DNA of 52,297 nucleotides, taken from positions 1-52,297 of the forward strand of contig DATLZD010000040.1 of assembly GCA_035574155.1 (NCBI GenBank). Direction: 5' to 3'. Positions 1-7,538 of the stretch are shown piece after piece. Both the position numbers and the translations under genes were made by a program. The DNA is from HRBIN24 sp035574155 (GTDB lineage: Bacteria; Chloroflexota; Dehalococcoidia; SM23-28-2; HRBIN24). How positions within the stretch are numbered: position 1 is the first letter of the stretch; each line of letters begins with the position of its first letter. The notes beneath the pieces were generated by a model. It had not been told where the DNA came from and did not search any database. It saw only the letters and a list, made by a program, of their open reading frames with translations.

Positions 1-117
1 TCCATGGCCCAGAAGCGGGCCTATCTGGAGGCCACCGCCTACAACCTACGGCTGCTGCTGCGCCTCTTGTTGCCCCCGCTCCTGCCCCGGCCCCCCATCC
101 CTGCCACCCTCAGCTAG
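1..117 (+). CDS. 3' end of an unidentified gene (partial)
   Basis: An open frame enters from the left edge and stops at TAG 115-117. The 38 visible residues include AYLEATAYNLRLLLRLLLP followed by a proline-rich tail. The arginine/leucine-rich stretch could be an amphipathic helix, but no motif identifies a family. An internal ATG at 4-6 could make it a tiny gene, but nothing marks it as a start. About 50 bp separate the stop from the next promoter and no clear terminator hairpin is seen. The reading frame has the same strong G/C third-position bias as its neighbours, which is the main reason to call it coding. Confidence 0.5.
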   Translation, partial: SMAQKRAYLEATAYNLRLLLRLLLPPLLPRPPIPATLS

Positions 118-166
118 CACCGCTATTTGCAAGACAAGCCCAGGCCGTCTGAAGGCCCCCGGCCCG

Positions 167-195
167 TTGACCCCGCGACGCCGGGCCGCTAGCAT
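167..195 (+). promoter_or_regulatory. Sigma-A-type promoter of the TetR-men operon
   Basis: TTGACC at 167-172 and TAGCAT at 190-195 are separated by exactly 17 bp, putting the start of transcription near 202. The TetR start codon is at 231. No other good promoter is seen before the tightly packed men genes, so this one probably serves the whole operon. Confidence 0.65.
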
Positions 196-203
196 GGAAA
201 GCG

Positions 204-217
204 ACCGACCAGTCGGT
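204..217. promoter_or_regulatory. TetR-type operator palindrome at the predicted transcription start
   Basis: ACCGACCAGTCGGT is a perfect inverted repeat (6-bp arms, 2-bp centre). It starts about 9 bp downstream of the predicted -10 box and lies 14 bp before the TetR start codon. ACCGAC/GTCGGT-like arms are common in operators of TetR-family regulators. Its place suggests that the neighbouring TetR protein represses its own promoter and therefore the menaquinone genes. The autoregulation is inferred. Confidence 0.65.
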
Positions 218-230
218 TCTGCCAGAGGGC

Positions 231-848
231 ATGGCCCAGGAACGCGCCCGGGAGCGCCAGCGCCGCATACTGGAGGCGGCCCTACAGGTCTATGCCCGTC
301 GTGGCTACGGCGCCGCCACCATGGACGAGGTGGCCCGCGCCTCCCGGACCTCCAAGGGCGGCCTCTACTTCCACTTCCCCAGTAAGGAGGACCTGTTCCT
401 TGCCCTGCTGCGCTACGCCGGCCAGCGCCTGCTGGAGAAGGCCCAGGAGGCCATGGCCGCCGCCCCGGACCCTGTGTCCAGGGCCGATGCGGCCCTGAGC
501 ACCGTCCTACGGACCTTCTCCCGCCACAGGGCCTTGGCCCGCATCCTGCTGCTGGAGGGCTACGGGGCGGGGCGCCGCTTCCAGGCCGAGGTCACCGCCC
601 TGCGTGGGCGCTGCGCGGCCCTGGTGCGCGGCTGCCTGGAGGAGGCCATGGCCCAGGGCCTCATCGGCCCTTTGGACGCCGAGCTGACGGCCCGTGCCTG
701 GTTCGGGGCGGTGGCCGAGGTCATCGTCCACTGGCTGCAGACGGGACAGCCCCGTCGCCTGGAGGACGCCTACCCCCACCTGAGGGCCCTCTTCCTGCGC
801 AGCGTCGGCCTCCCGCCCGGCGGGGTCGACCACCACCCCACCCCTTGA
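231..848 (+). CDS. TetR/AcrR-family transcriptional regulator
   Basis: This 205-residue protein has the typical TetR length. Residues about 12-58 form the DNA-binding domain: a first helix with RRILEAALQVYARRGY, then the MDEVARASRTSKGGLYFHF recognition segment and the SKEDLF continuation seen across the family. The rest is a helical ligand-binding domain with no identifiable ligand. The ATG at 231 has an AGAGGG ribosome-binding site just upstream. The gene follows a consensus-like promoter and a TetR-type palindrome, and its TGA overlaps the TTG start of menF, so regulator and menaquinone genes are probably translated from one message. The likely role is control of quinone synthesis by a small molecule, as inferred from position. 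Confidence 0.9.
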   Translation: MAQERARERQRRILEAALQVYARRGYGAATMDEVARASRTSKGGLYFHFPSKEDLFLALLRYAGQRLLEKAQEAMAAAPDPVSRADAALSTVLRTFSRHRALARILLLEGYGAGRRFQAEVTALRGRCAALVRGCLEEAMAQGLIGPLDAELTARAWFGAVAEVIVHWLQTGQPRRLEDAYPHLRALFLRSVGLPPGGVDHHPTP

Positions 849-2125
849 GGGCTGCCTTGCTGGCCACCGTCGGTGCCCGCGCCCGCCTGTCAGCGCCGCG
901 GCTGCGGCGCCTCCCGGACCTGGACCTGCTGCCCCTGCTGCCGCCGGACGTCGGCCCGGCCTTCTATTGGGAGCGTCCCTCGCGGGGGATCGCCCTCTTG
1001 GCCCTGGGGTCGGTGGCGGAGGTGCGCCCACGGGGAGCCCGGCGGCTGGCCTCGGTGGTCCGCTGGTGGCGGCGCGTCCTCCCTGCCGGCTTGCCCCCCC
1101 ACCTGCCCGTGGCCGTGGGCGGCTTCGCCTTTCAGCCCCGGCGCGCTCGCGACGACCTCTGGCGGCCCTTCGGCGATGCCCTCTGGTGGGTGCCCCGCCT
1201 GCTGCTGGCGCGGCTCCCCCAAGGGTCCTGGGCCGCCCTTTTCGCCGCCGATGAGGGAGGGCTGGAGGGGCTGGCGGAGGCCCCGGCCGATGGCTCCAGC
1301 CCGCCCCGTCCGTCGCCGCCGGCGTGGGACGACGACTTCCGCCCGGCGGTGGCGGCGGCGTTGGCCCGCCTCCAGCACGGCGAGGCGGAGAAGGTGGTGT
1401 TGGCCCGGCGGCTGCGCCTGGGCTGGCAGCGCCCCTGCGACCCCCGCACCGTCCTGGACAGGCTGCGGGCCGCCTATCCCGAGTGCACCGTCTTCGCCCT
1501 GGGCAGGGGAGGACGCTGGTTCCTGGGCGCCACGCCCGAGACGCTGCTGGAGATGTGCGATGGCCGCGTGCGGACCGACTGCCTGGCCGGCTCGGCGCCC
1601 CGCGGCCGGACCCCTTCCGAGGACGAGGCCCTGGCCGCCCGCCTCCTGTCGGACCCCAAGGAGCGGCAAGAGCACGCCCTGGTGGTGGCGGCGGTGCGGG
1701 AAGCCCTGGCCCCCATCTGCCGTCGCTTGGACCTGCCCCCGCAGCCGCGGGTGCGGCGGCTGGCCAACATCCAGCACCTCCATACCCCCGTGGCGGGGGA
1801 GTTGGCGCGGCCCCTACACCTGCTGCAGGTGGCGGAGAGGCTCCACCCCACGCCGGCGGTGGCCGGCTATCCCAGGGGGGAGGCCCTGGCCATCATCCAG
1901 CGTCTGGAGGGGTTCGACCGGGGATGGTATGCCGGCGCAGTGGGCTGGCTGGACCCGCGGGGCGGTGGCGAGCTGGCGCTGGCCATCCGCTCCGCCCTGG
2001 TGGGCCGCGATGGGGCCGTCCTCTACGCCGGCTGCGGCATTACGGCCGCCTCGGACCCCTGGCGGGAGGAGGAGGAGTCACGCCTGAAGCTGCGGGCCAT
2101 GCTGGGGGCGTTGGGGGTGGCATGA
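845..2125 (+). CDS. menF: Isochorismate synthase MenF
   Basis: MenF converts chorismate to isochorismate, the committed step of the classical menaquinone pathway. The 426-residue protein carries the chorismate-binding fold in its C-terminal two thirds: EKVVLARR with the catalytic-type lysine near 183, FLGATPETLLEM near 227-237, LAGSAPRG near 248, the NIQHLHTPVAGEL segment near 308, YAGAVGW near 362 and AGCGITAASDP near 395. The N-terminal 160 residues are less conserved, as usual. The TTG at 845 overlaps the TetR stop (TTGA) and has no clear Shine-Dalgarno sequence, so start by translational coupling is assumed and the exact start is uncertain. Salicylate or anthranilate synthases share the fold, but the adjacent menD decides the call. 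Confidence 0.93.
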   Translation: MRAALLATVGARARLSAPRLRRLPDLDLLPLLPPDVGPAFYWERPSRGIALLALGSVAEVRPRGARRLASVVRWWRRVLPAGLPPHLPVAVGGFAFQPRRARDDLWRPFGDALWWVPRLLLARLPQGSWAALFAADEGGLEGLAEAPADGSSPPRPSPPAWDDDFRPAVAAALARLQHGEAEKVVLARRLRLGWQRPCDPRTVLDRLRAAYPECTVFALGRGGRWFLGATPETLLEMCDGRVRTDCLAGSAPRGRTPSEDEALAARLLSDPKERQEHALVVAAVREALAPICRRLDLPPQPRVRRLANIQHLHTPVAGELARPLHLLQVAERLHPTPAVAGYPRGEALAIIQRLEGFDRGWYAGAVGWLDPRGGGELALAIRSALVGRDGAVLYAGCGITAASDPWREEEESRLKLRAMLGALGVA

Positions 2126-3879
2126 CGGCCGAGGCCTTGACAGTCTTCGTGGGCGCCTTTGTGGACGCCCTGGCCCGGGCAGGTGTCAGGCACGCCTGCA
2201 TCTGCCCCGGTTCCCGCTCGTCGCCCCTGGCCCTGACGATGGCCCGTCAGGGTGCCCTCCGCCTCTGGACCCACCTGGACGAGCGATGCGCTGGCTTCTT
2301 CGCCGTGGGCATGGCCAAGGCCTTGCGGGAGCCGGTGGCGGTGGTGGTCACCTCGGGCACGGCGGCCGCCAACCTGCTCCCAGCGGTGGTGGAGGCCTAT
2401 TACTCCCGCACCCCCCTGCTGGTGCTGACGGCCGACCGGCCACCCGAGGCGCGGGAGGCGGGCGCCCTCCAGACCATAGTCCAGCCAGGGCTTTACGGCC
2501 GTCACGTCCGCTGGCAGGCCGACGTCCCCCTGCCCGAGGCGACGGCCGAGGCCGTCCGCTACGCCCGCGCGCTGGCGTCACGGGCGGCTGCTGCGGCCCG
2601 TGGCCGCCCAGCGGGGCCTGTCCACCTGAACTTCCCCTTCCGTGAGCCCCTGCTGCCGGCGCGGGGGGAGGCGGCGGCCGTCGGCGATGGCCCTGCCTTC
2701 GTCCCTCTCCGTTCGGCCGCACGTCGCCCCACGCCCGATGAGCTGCTGCCCCTGGCCAGGGAGCTGGCGGGCGTGCAGCGGGGCCTCATCGTCTGCGGCC
2801 CCCAGTCGGACCCCGATTTCCCGCCGGCCGCGGCGGCCCTGGCCCAGGTGCTGGGGTGGCCCTTGCTGGCCGACCCCCTTTCGCAGGCCCGCTGGGGGCC
2901 GCACCGCTCCCCTCTAGCCGTGGACCGCTACCTGACCCTGCTCCAGGACGAGGCGGTCGCCGAGGCCCTGGCCCCCGAAGCGGTGCTGCGCCTGGGACCG
3001 TTGCCCACCCCTCGACCCGTCCACGCCTACCTGCAGCGGCACCGGGGGTGCCGGCAGCTGGTGGTGGACGAGGAGGGATGGCCCGACCCCCTCTTGACCG
3101 CCAGTGAGGCCTTCCACGCCGATCCCACGGCCTTCTGCCTGGCCCTGGCCGAGGCCGTCCGCTCCCTGTCCCGAGCGGCGGAGGAAAGCAACTGGGCGAG
3201 GGCCTGGCGGGAGCTGGACGCCCTGGTAGGTGGCGTCCTGGACGAGCTCCTGGACGGGGAACCGTGCCCCAGTGAGCCGCGCGCCCTACGCGACCTCGTC
3301 CGCCTGTTGCCCGAGGGGGCCGCCCTGTTCGTGGGCAACAGCATGCCCGTCCGCGACCTGGACGCCTTCTGTCGGGGAGATGGCCGTCGACTGCTGCTGT
3401 TGGGCAACCGTGGGGCCAGTGGCATCGACGGCGTCGTGTCGTCAGCCCTGGGCGCGTGTGCTGTCTGGGACGGCCCCCTGGCCCTGGCTGTGGGCGACAC
3501 GTCCTTCTACCATGACCTGAACGGCCTCCTGGCGGTGCGACGCCACGGCCTTTCGCCCCTGGTCCTGTTGCTGCACAACGACGGGGGCGCCATCTTCCAC
3601 TTCCTGCCCCAGGAGGGGGAGCCGGAGCTGGAGGAGCTCTTCGCCATGCCCCATGGCCTCGATTTCCGCCCCGCGGCCGAGATGTTCGGCCTCTCCTTCC
3701 ACCAGCCGCCCGACTGGGAGGCCTTCCGGCTTGTGGTGCGGGAGGCCCTCTGCCAGCGGCAGCCCACCATCGTCCAGGTGCGCAGCGACCGTGCCTGGAA
3801 CGCTGAGCTCCACCGTCGCCTCTGGCGGGAGGCCTCGGCCCGGGCGCGTCGCTATCTCGGGGGGACGGCATGGGCGTGA
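2122..3879 (+). CDS. menD: 2-succinyl-5-enolpyruvyl-6-hydroxy-3-cyclohexene-1-carboxylate synthase MenD
   Basis: MenD is a thiamine-diphosphate enzyme that joins 2-oxoglutarate to isochorismate (SEPHCHC synthase). The 585-residue protein has the expected length and all family landmarks: ICPGSRSSPLAL at 27-38, the DERCAGFFA segment with the cofactor-activating glutamate near 54, VTSGTAAANLLPAV near 77-90, TADRPPE near 103, a GNRGASGIDG segment, and the thiamine/metal site GDTSFYHDLNG near 457 with NDGGAIFHFLPQ just after. The ATG at 2122 overlaps the menF stop (ATGA). The 3' end overlaps menH by 10 bp. Confidence 0.97.
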   Translation: MTAEALTVFVGAFVDALARAGVRHACICPGSRSSPLALTMARQGALRLWTHLDERCAGFFAVGMAKALREPVAVVVTSGTAAANLLPAVVEAYYSRTPLLVLTADRPPEAREAGALQTIVQPGLYGRHVRWQADVPLPEATAEAVRYARALASRAAAAARGRPAGPVHLNFPFREPLLPARGEAAAVGDGPAFVPLRSAARRPTPDELLPLARELAGVQRGLIVCGPQSDPDFPPAAAALAQVLGWPLLADPLSQARWGPHRSPLAVDRYLTLLQDEAVAEALAPEAVLRLGPLPTPRPVHAYLQRHRGCRQLVVDEEGWPDPLLTASEAFHADPTAFCLALAEAVRSLSRAAEESNWARAWRELDALVGGVLDELLDGEPCPSEPRALRDLVRLLPEGAALFVGNSMPVRDLDAFCRGDGRRLLLLGNRGASGIDGVVSSALGACAVWDGPLALAVGDTSFYHDLNGLLAVRRHGLSPLVLLLHNDGGAIFHFLPQEGEPELEELFAMPHGLDFRPAAEMFGLSFHQPPDWEAFRLVVREALCQRQPTIVQVRSDRAWNAELHRRLWREASARARRYLGGTAWA

Positions 3880-4712
3880 GGGTGCCGGTGGGCGACGTGG
3901 CCCTCCATGTAGAGGAGAGGGGCGAGGGGCCTGCCGTCCTGCTGCTGCACGGCTTCACCGGCAGCGTGGAGACCTGGCACCCCTTCCTGGCCCGGTGGCG
4001 GGGGTTCCGCATGGTGGCGGTGGACCTGCTGGGCCACGGCCGCTCCGATGCCCCTGCCGATCCCGCCCGCTACGCCTTCCCCCGCTGCGTGGCCGACCTG
4101 CTGGCCCTCCTGGACGCCCTGGGCATCCACCGCCTGGCGGTGGTGGGCTACTCCCTGGGCGGCCGCCTGGCCCTGCACCTGGCCCTTGCCCTGGGGGAGC
4201 GGCTCTGGGCGCTGGTGCTGGAGAGCGCCACCCCGGGCATCGTCGATGCGCGGCAGCGGGCCGCCCGCGTCCGTCGCGACGACTCGCTGGCCGAGTCCCT
4301 GCTCCGGGAGGGGCTGGAGGCGTTCGTGGGGCGTTGGGAGTCCCAGCCCCTCTTCGCCAGCCAGGGCCGTCTACCGGCCGCGGTGCGGGAGCGCCTGAGG
4401 CGGCAGCGCCTCTCTCACCGCCCCGAAGGCCTGGCCGCTGCCCTGCGAGGCATGAGCGTGGGCCGTCAGGAGCCCCTGTGGAAGCGACTGTCGGAGGTGG
4501 AGGCCCCCACCCTGGTCGTGGTGGGTGCCCTGGACGAGCGCTACTGCGACATCGGGCGGCGTATGGCGGCCGCCCTGCCCCGCGGCGAGCTGGAAGTGGT
4601 CCCGGGGGCGGGGCACGCCGTCCACCTGGAGCGGCCGCGCCGCTTCGCCGCTGCAGTCCAAAGCTTTCTCGAGAGGAACCGTCCCCAGCAGGAGGTGGGA
4701 GCATGGCCATAG
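3870..4712 (+). CDS. menH: Alpha/beta hydrolase MenH (SHCHC synthase)
   Basis: MenH removes pyruvate from SEPHCHC to give 2-succinyl-6-hydroxy-2,4-cyclohexadiene-1-carboxylate. The 280-residue protein is an alpha/beta hydrolase with the oxyanion-hole loop LLHGFTGS (26-32), nucleophile serine 95 in GYSLGG, aspartate 222 (GALDERY) and histidine 249 (GAGHAVHLERP). HGFTGS and GHGRSD are typical of MenH. By sequence alone it could be another small hydrolase, but its place between menD and menB with overlaps on both sides makes MenH the best call. Confidence 0.9.
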   Translation: MGVRVPVGDVALHVEERGEGPAVLLLHGFTGSVETWHPFLARWRGFRMVAVDLLGHGRSDAPADPARYAFPRCVADLLALLDALGIHRLAVVGYSLGGRLALHLALALGERLWALVLESATPGIVDARQRAARVRRDDSLAESLLREGLEAFVGRWESQPLFASQGRLPAAVRERLRRQRLSHRPEGLAAALRGMSVGRQEPLWKRLSEVEAPTLVVVGALDERYCDIGRRMAAALPRGELEVVPGAGHAVHLERPRRFAAAVQSFLERNRPQQEVGAWP

Positions 4713-5533
4713 CCTGGCGTCGGGTGCGCGACTACCAGGACATCATCTACGAGCATGGGGAGGAGGACGCCCGTGGCATCGCCAGGGTGACCATCAACCG
4801 GCCGGAGGTGCTCAATGCCTTCCGTCCCCTGACCATCGACGAGATGCGGGACGCCTTCACCGACGCCTGGTATGACACGGGCATCGGCGTGGTGCTGCTG
4901 ACGGGGGCGGGGGGCAACTTCTGCAGCGGTGGCGACGTGCGGGTGCGGGCCGGCGGCGGCTACCTGGACGCCGACGGCCGTCCCCGGCTGCAGGTGACCC
5001 ACCTCCACCGCCTCATCCGCGAGATACCCAAGCCCGTCATCGCCGTGGTGGACGGCTATGCCATCGGTGGCGGCCACGTGCTGCACGTGCTGTGTGACCT
5101 GACCATCGCCTCCACCCGTGCCGTCTTTGGCCAGATCGGCCCCAAGCACGGCAGCTTCGATGCCGGCTTCGGGGCCATTTACCTGGCCCGCATCGTGGGC
5201 GAGAAGAAGGCGCGGGAGATATGGTACCTGTGCCGCCGCTATTCGGCCCAGGACGCCCTGGAGATGGGGCTGGTGAATGCGGTGGTGCCCCCCGAGCGGC
5301 TGGAGGAGGAGGCGGTGGCCTGGGGCCGGGAGCTGCTGGAGAGGGGCCCGACGGCCCTGCGCTTCCTCAAGCACGCCTTCAACGCCGACACCGACCACGT
5401 CTACGGCATCCAGAACCTGGCCCACGGCGCCACCGCCCTCTACTACGGCACCGAGGAGTCGGAGGAGGGGACGCGGGCCTTCCTGGAGAAGCGGCCGCCC
5501 GATTTCTCTCGCTTCCGTGCCCACCCCTGGTGA
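4703..5533 (+). CDS. menB: 1,4-dihydroxy-2-naphthoyl-CoA synthase MenB
   Basis: MenB is a crotonase-fold enzyme that closes the second ring of the naphthoquinone from o-succinylbenzoyl-CoA. The 276-residue protein shows the CoA-binding INRPEVLNAF (31-40), the oxyanion-hole GGNFCSGGDVRVR (70-82), IGGGHVLHVLCDLTIA (121-136), the MenB-diagnostic GPKHGSFDAGFGAIYLARIVG (146-166) and KKAREIWYLCRRY (168-180). Many MenB proteins have valine where this one has His149. The ATG at 4703 follows a strong AGGAGG site and overlaps the menH end by 10 bp; a longer open frame upstream is only a shadow of menD and menH. Confidence 0.96.
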   Translation: MAIAWRRVRDYQDIIYEHGEEDARGIARVTINRPEVLNAFRPLTIDEMRDAFTDAWYDTGIGVVLLTGAGGNFCSGGDVRVRAGGGYLDADGRPRLQVTHLHRLIREIPKPVIAVVDGYAIGGGHVLHVLCDLTIASTRAVFGQIGPKHGSFDAGFGAIYLARIVGEKKAREIWYLCRRYSAQDALEMGLVNAVVPPERLEEEAVAWGRELLERGPTALRFLKHAFNADTDHVYGIQNLAHGATALYYGTEESEEGTRAFLEKRPPDFSRFRAHPW

Positions 5534-5539
5534 GGTGCC

Positions 5540-6442
5540 ATGACGGGGGCGCCGTCGCAGACGAGGCCCTTGCCCCGTGGGTGGCGGGCCTGGGTCTTGG
5601 CCTCACGCCCTGCCACCCTAACCGCCTCCCTGACGCCGGTGCTAGTGGGGGCAGGGGCCGCCTGGGACTGGGGCCTACGGCCCGGCGTCCTGGCGGCCAC
5701 CCTGGCGGCAGCCCTTCTGGTCCAGGTGGGCACCAACCTGGCCAACGACGTGGCCGACTACGAGCGGGGTGCCGACGCCGCCGACCGCCTAGGGCCGCCA
5801 CGGGCGGTGGCCCTGGGGCTCATATCGCCGACGGCCATGCGCTGCGGTGCCCTGGCCGCCTTCGCCCTGGCCGCCCTGGTGGGCCTCTATCTCGCCTGGG
5901 AAGGGGGGTGGCCGGTGCTGCTGATGGGTTCCCTGGCGCTGCTGGCGGGCACCGCTTACACCGGCGGCCCCTGGCCCTACGGTTACCGTGCCCTGGGCGA
6001 CGCGGTCTGCTTCCTGACCTTCGGAGTGATGGCGGTGGTAGGGACCTACTACCTGCAGGCGGGGCGCTTGGACGTCGTCCCCTTCCTCGCCTCGTTGCCG
6101 GTAGCCTGCACCGTCACCGCCATCCTGGTCGTCAACAACCTGCGCGACTTGGCCTCGGACCGTCGCGCCGGGAAGGTGACCATGGCCGTCCTGCTGGGCG
6201 ACGTCTGGACCCGCCGCTACTATGCCGGCCTGCTGCTGGCAGCCTACGCCCTCTGCGGCGCCACGGCGGCAGCCGGCGGCCCCTGGTCCCTCTTGCCCTG
6301 GCTGTCCCTGCCCCTGGCTGTGCGTCTGGCGTTGATGGTGCTGGGGGGCGCGACGGGCCAGGCCCTGAACCGGGTCCTCGTCGCCACGGCCAGGCTGCAC
6401 CTGCTGCTGGGGTGCCTGCTGGCCCTTGGTCTGGCCCTATGA
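5540..6442 (+). CDS. menA: 1,4-dihydroxy-2-naphthoate polyprenyltransferase MenA
   Basis: MenA attaches the polyprenyl tail to 1,4-dihydroxy-2-naphthoate in the membrane. The 300-residue UbiA-family protein has about eight or nine hydrophobic helices. The first aspartate-rich motif is in NLANDVADYERGAD (about 69-82) and the second in NNLRDLASDRRAGK (about 197-210). ASRPATLTASLTPVLVG near the N-terminus is typical of MenA rather than UbiA. The gene starts 6 bp after menB and overlaps menC. The methyltransferase that finishes menaquinone (MenG/UbiE) is not in the window. Confidence 0.95.
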   Translation: MTGAPSQTRPLPRGWRAWVLASRPATLTASLTPVLVGAGAAWDWGLRPGVLAATLAAALLVQVGTNLANDVADYERGADAADRLGPPRAVALGLISPTAMRCGALAAFALAALVGLYLAWEGGWPVLLMGSLALLAGTAYTGGPWPYGYRALGDAVCFLTFGVMAVVGTYYLQAGRLDVVPFLASLPVACTVTAILVVNNLRDLASDRRAGKVTMAVLLGDVWTRRYYAGLLLAAYALCGATAAAGGPWSLLPWLSLPLAVRLALMVLGGATGQALNRVLVATARLHLLLGCLLALGLAL

Positions 6443-7536
6443 AGGTCTTGCGCGTCTCCTGGTGCCGTTACCGTATCCCCCTGCGGTCGCCCCTGCGCAC
6501 CGCCCGCGGCGAGACACGGCTGCGCGAAGGGCTGATCCTGCGCCTGGAGGCCGAGGGGGGCCTGCGGGGCACGGGCGAGGCAGCGCCCGACCCGCAGCGG
6601 GGGACGGAGGTGGGGGCCCTGGCCTCCGTCCTGGCGGATGTCGCCCCCCGTCTGATGGGCCTGGACCTGGAAGGGGCCCTCGATACTGCTGCCGGCCTGC
6701 CTCCTCCCCTCGCCTTCGCCCTGGAGACGGCAGCCCTGGACGTCGTGGCCCAGTCCTGTGGCCTGCCCCTGGCGCGCCTTCTCTCGCCCACGTCACGGCC
6801 ACACATGGCTGTCAACGCCCTGGTCACCGGCACCGCACCGCAGGAGTGCGCCCGCCAGGCACGGGAGGCGGTCTCCCTAGGCTACCGCTGTCTGAAGGTC
6901 AAAGTGGGGGCGTTGCCCTGGCGACTGGACCTTCAGCGCCTCGCGGCGGTGCGGGAGGCGGCAGGCCCCGATGTGGCCCTTCGGGTCGACGCCAACGGGG
7001 CCTGGCAGGGCGTTGCCGAGGCTGCCAGGTCCATCGCCGCGCTGGCCCCTTTGGGCCTCCAATACGTCGAGCAGCCCCTGCCCCCGGGCAGGTGGGCCGA
7101 AATGGCCCGCCTGCGTCGGGAGGCAGGGGTCCCCATCGCCGCCGACGAGGACGTGACCGGCCTGGACGTGGCCCGTGCCCTACTGGAGCTGGGCGCGGCC
7201 GATGTGCTGGTCCTGAAGCCGTCGGCCGTGGGGGGCCTAGGTGCCGCGCTGGCCTGCGCCGCCCTCTGTCAGCGCGTGGGGGCGGCAGCGGTGGTCACCA
7301 CCGCCCTGGAGACGGCCATCGGCACGGCCGCCTGCCTGCACCTGGCCGCCGCCCTGCCGGGGCCTCCCCTGGCGGCGGGGCTGGCCACCGTCGCTCTCCT
7401 GAGCGATGACCTGGCCGGAGGTGCCCTGGTGCCGAGGGACGGCCGCCTGGCCCTCCCCTCGGCGCCGGGGCTGGGCCTGGTGCCCGATGGCGAAGCGCTG
7501 GTCCGCTGCGCCTCGCCGTGGGAAGGTGTGGGCTAG
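6439..7536 (+). CDS. menC: o-Succinylbenzoate synthase MenC
   Basis: MenC dehydrates SHCHC to o-succinylbenzoate. The 365-residue enolase-superfamily protein has a capping domain followed by a barrel with the superfamily residues in place: the KxK pair K153/K155 (CLKVKVG), metal ligands D184 (RVDANGAW), E211 (YVEQPL) and D236 (AADEDV), and K260 (VLKPSAVGG). The family also includes dipeptide epimerases and N-acylamino-acid racemases, so the assignment rests largely on the men operon. The ATG at 6439 overlaps the menA stop. The gene ends 2 bp from the end of the convergent lipoprotein gene, and no terminator hairpin fits between them. Confidence 0.9.
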   Translation: MKVLRVSWCRYRIPLRSPLRTARGETRLREGLILRLEAEGGLRGTGEAAPDPQRGTEVGALASVLADVAPRLMGLDLEGALDTAAGLPPPLAFALETAALDVVAQSCGLPLARLLSPTSRPHMAVNALVTGTAPQECARQAREAVSLGYRCLKVKVGALPWRLDLQRLAAVREAAGPDVALRVDANGAWQGVAEAARSIAALAPLGLQYVEQPLPPGRWAEMARLRREAGVPIAADEDVTGLDVARALLELGAADVLVLKPSAVGGLGAALACAALCQRVGAAAVVTTALETAIGTAACLHLAAALPGPPLAAGLATVALLSDDLAGGALVPRDGRLALPSAPGLGLVPDGEALVRCASPWEGVG

Positions 7537-7538
7537 GC

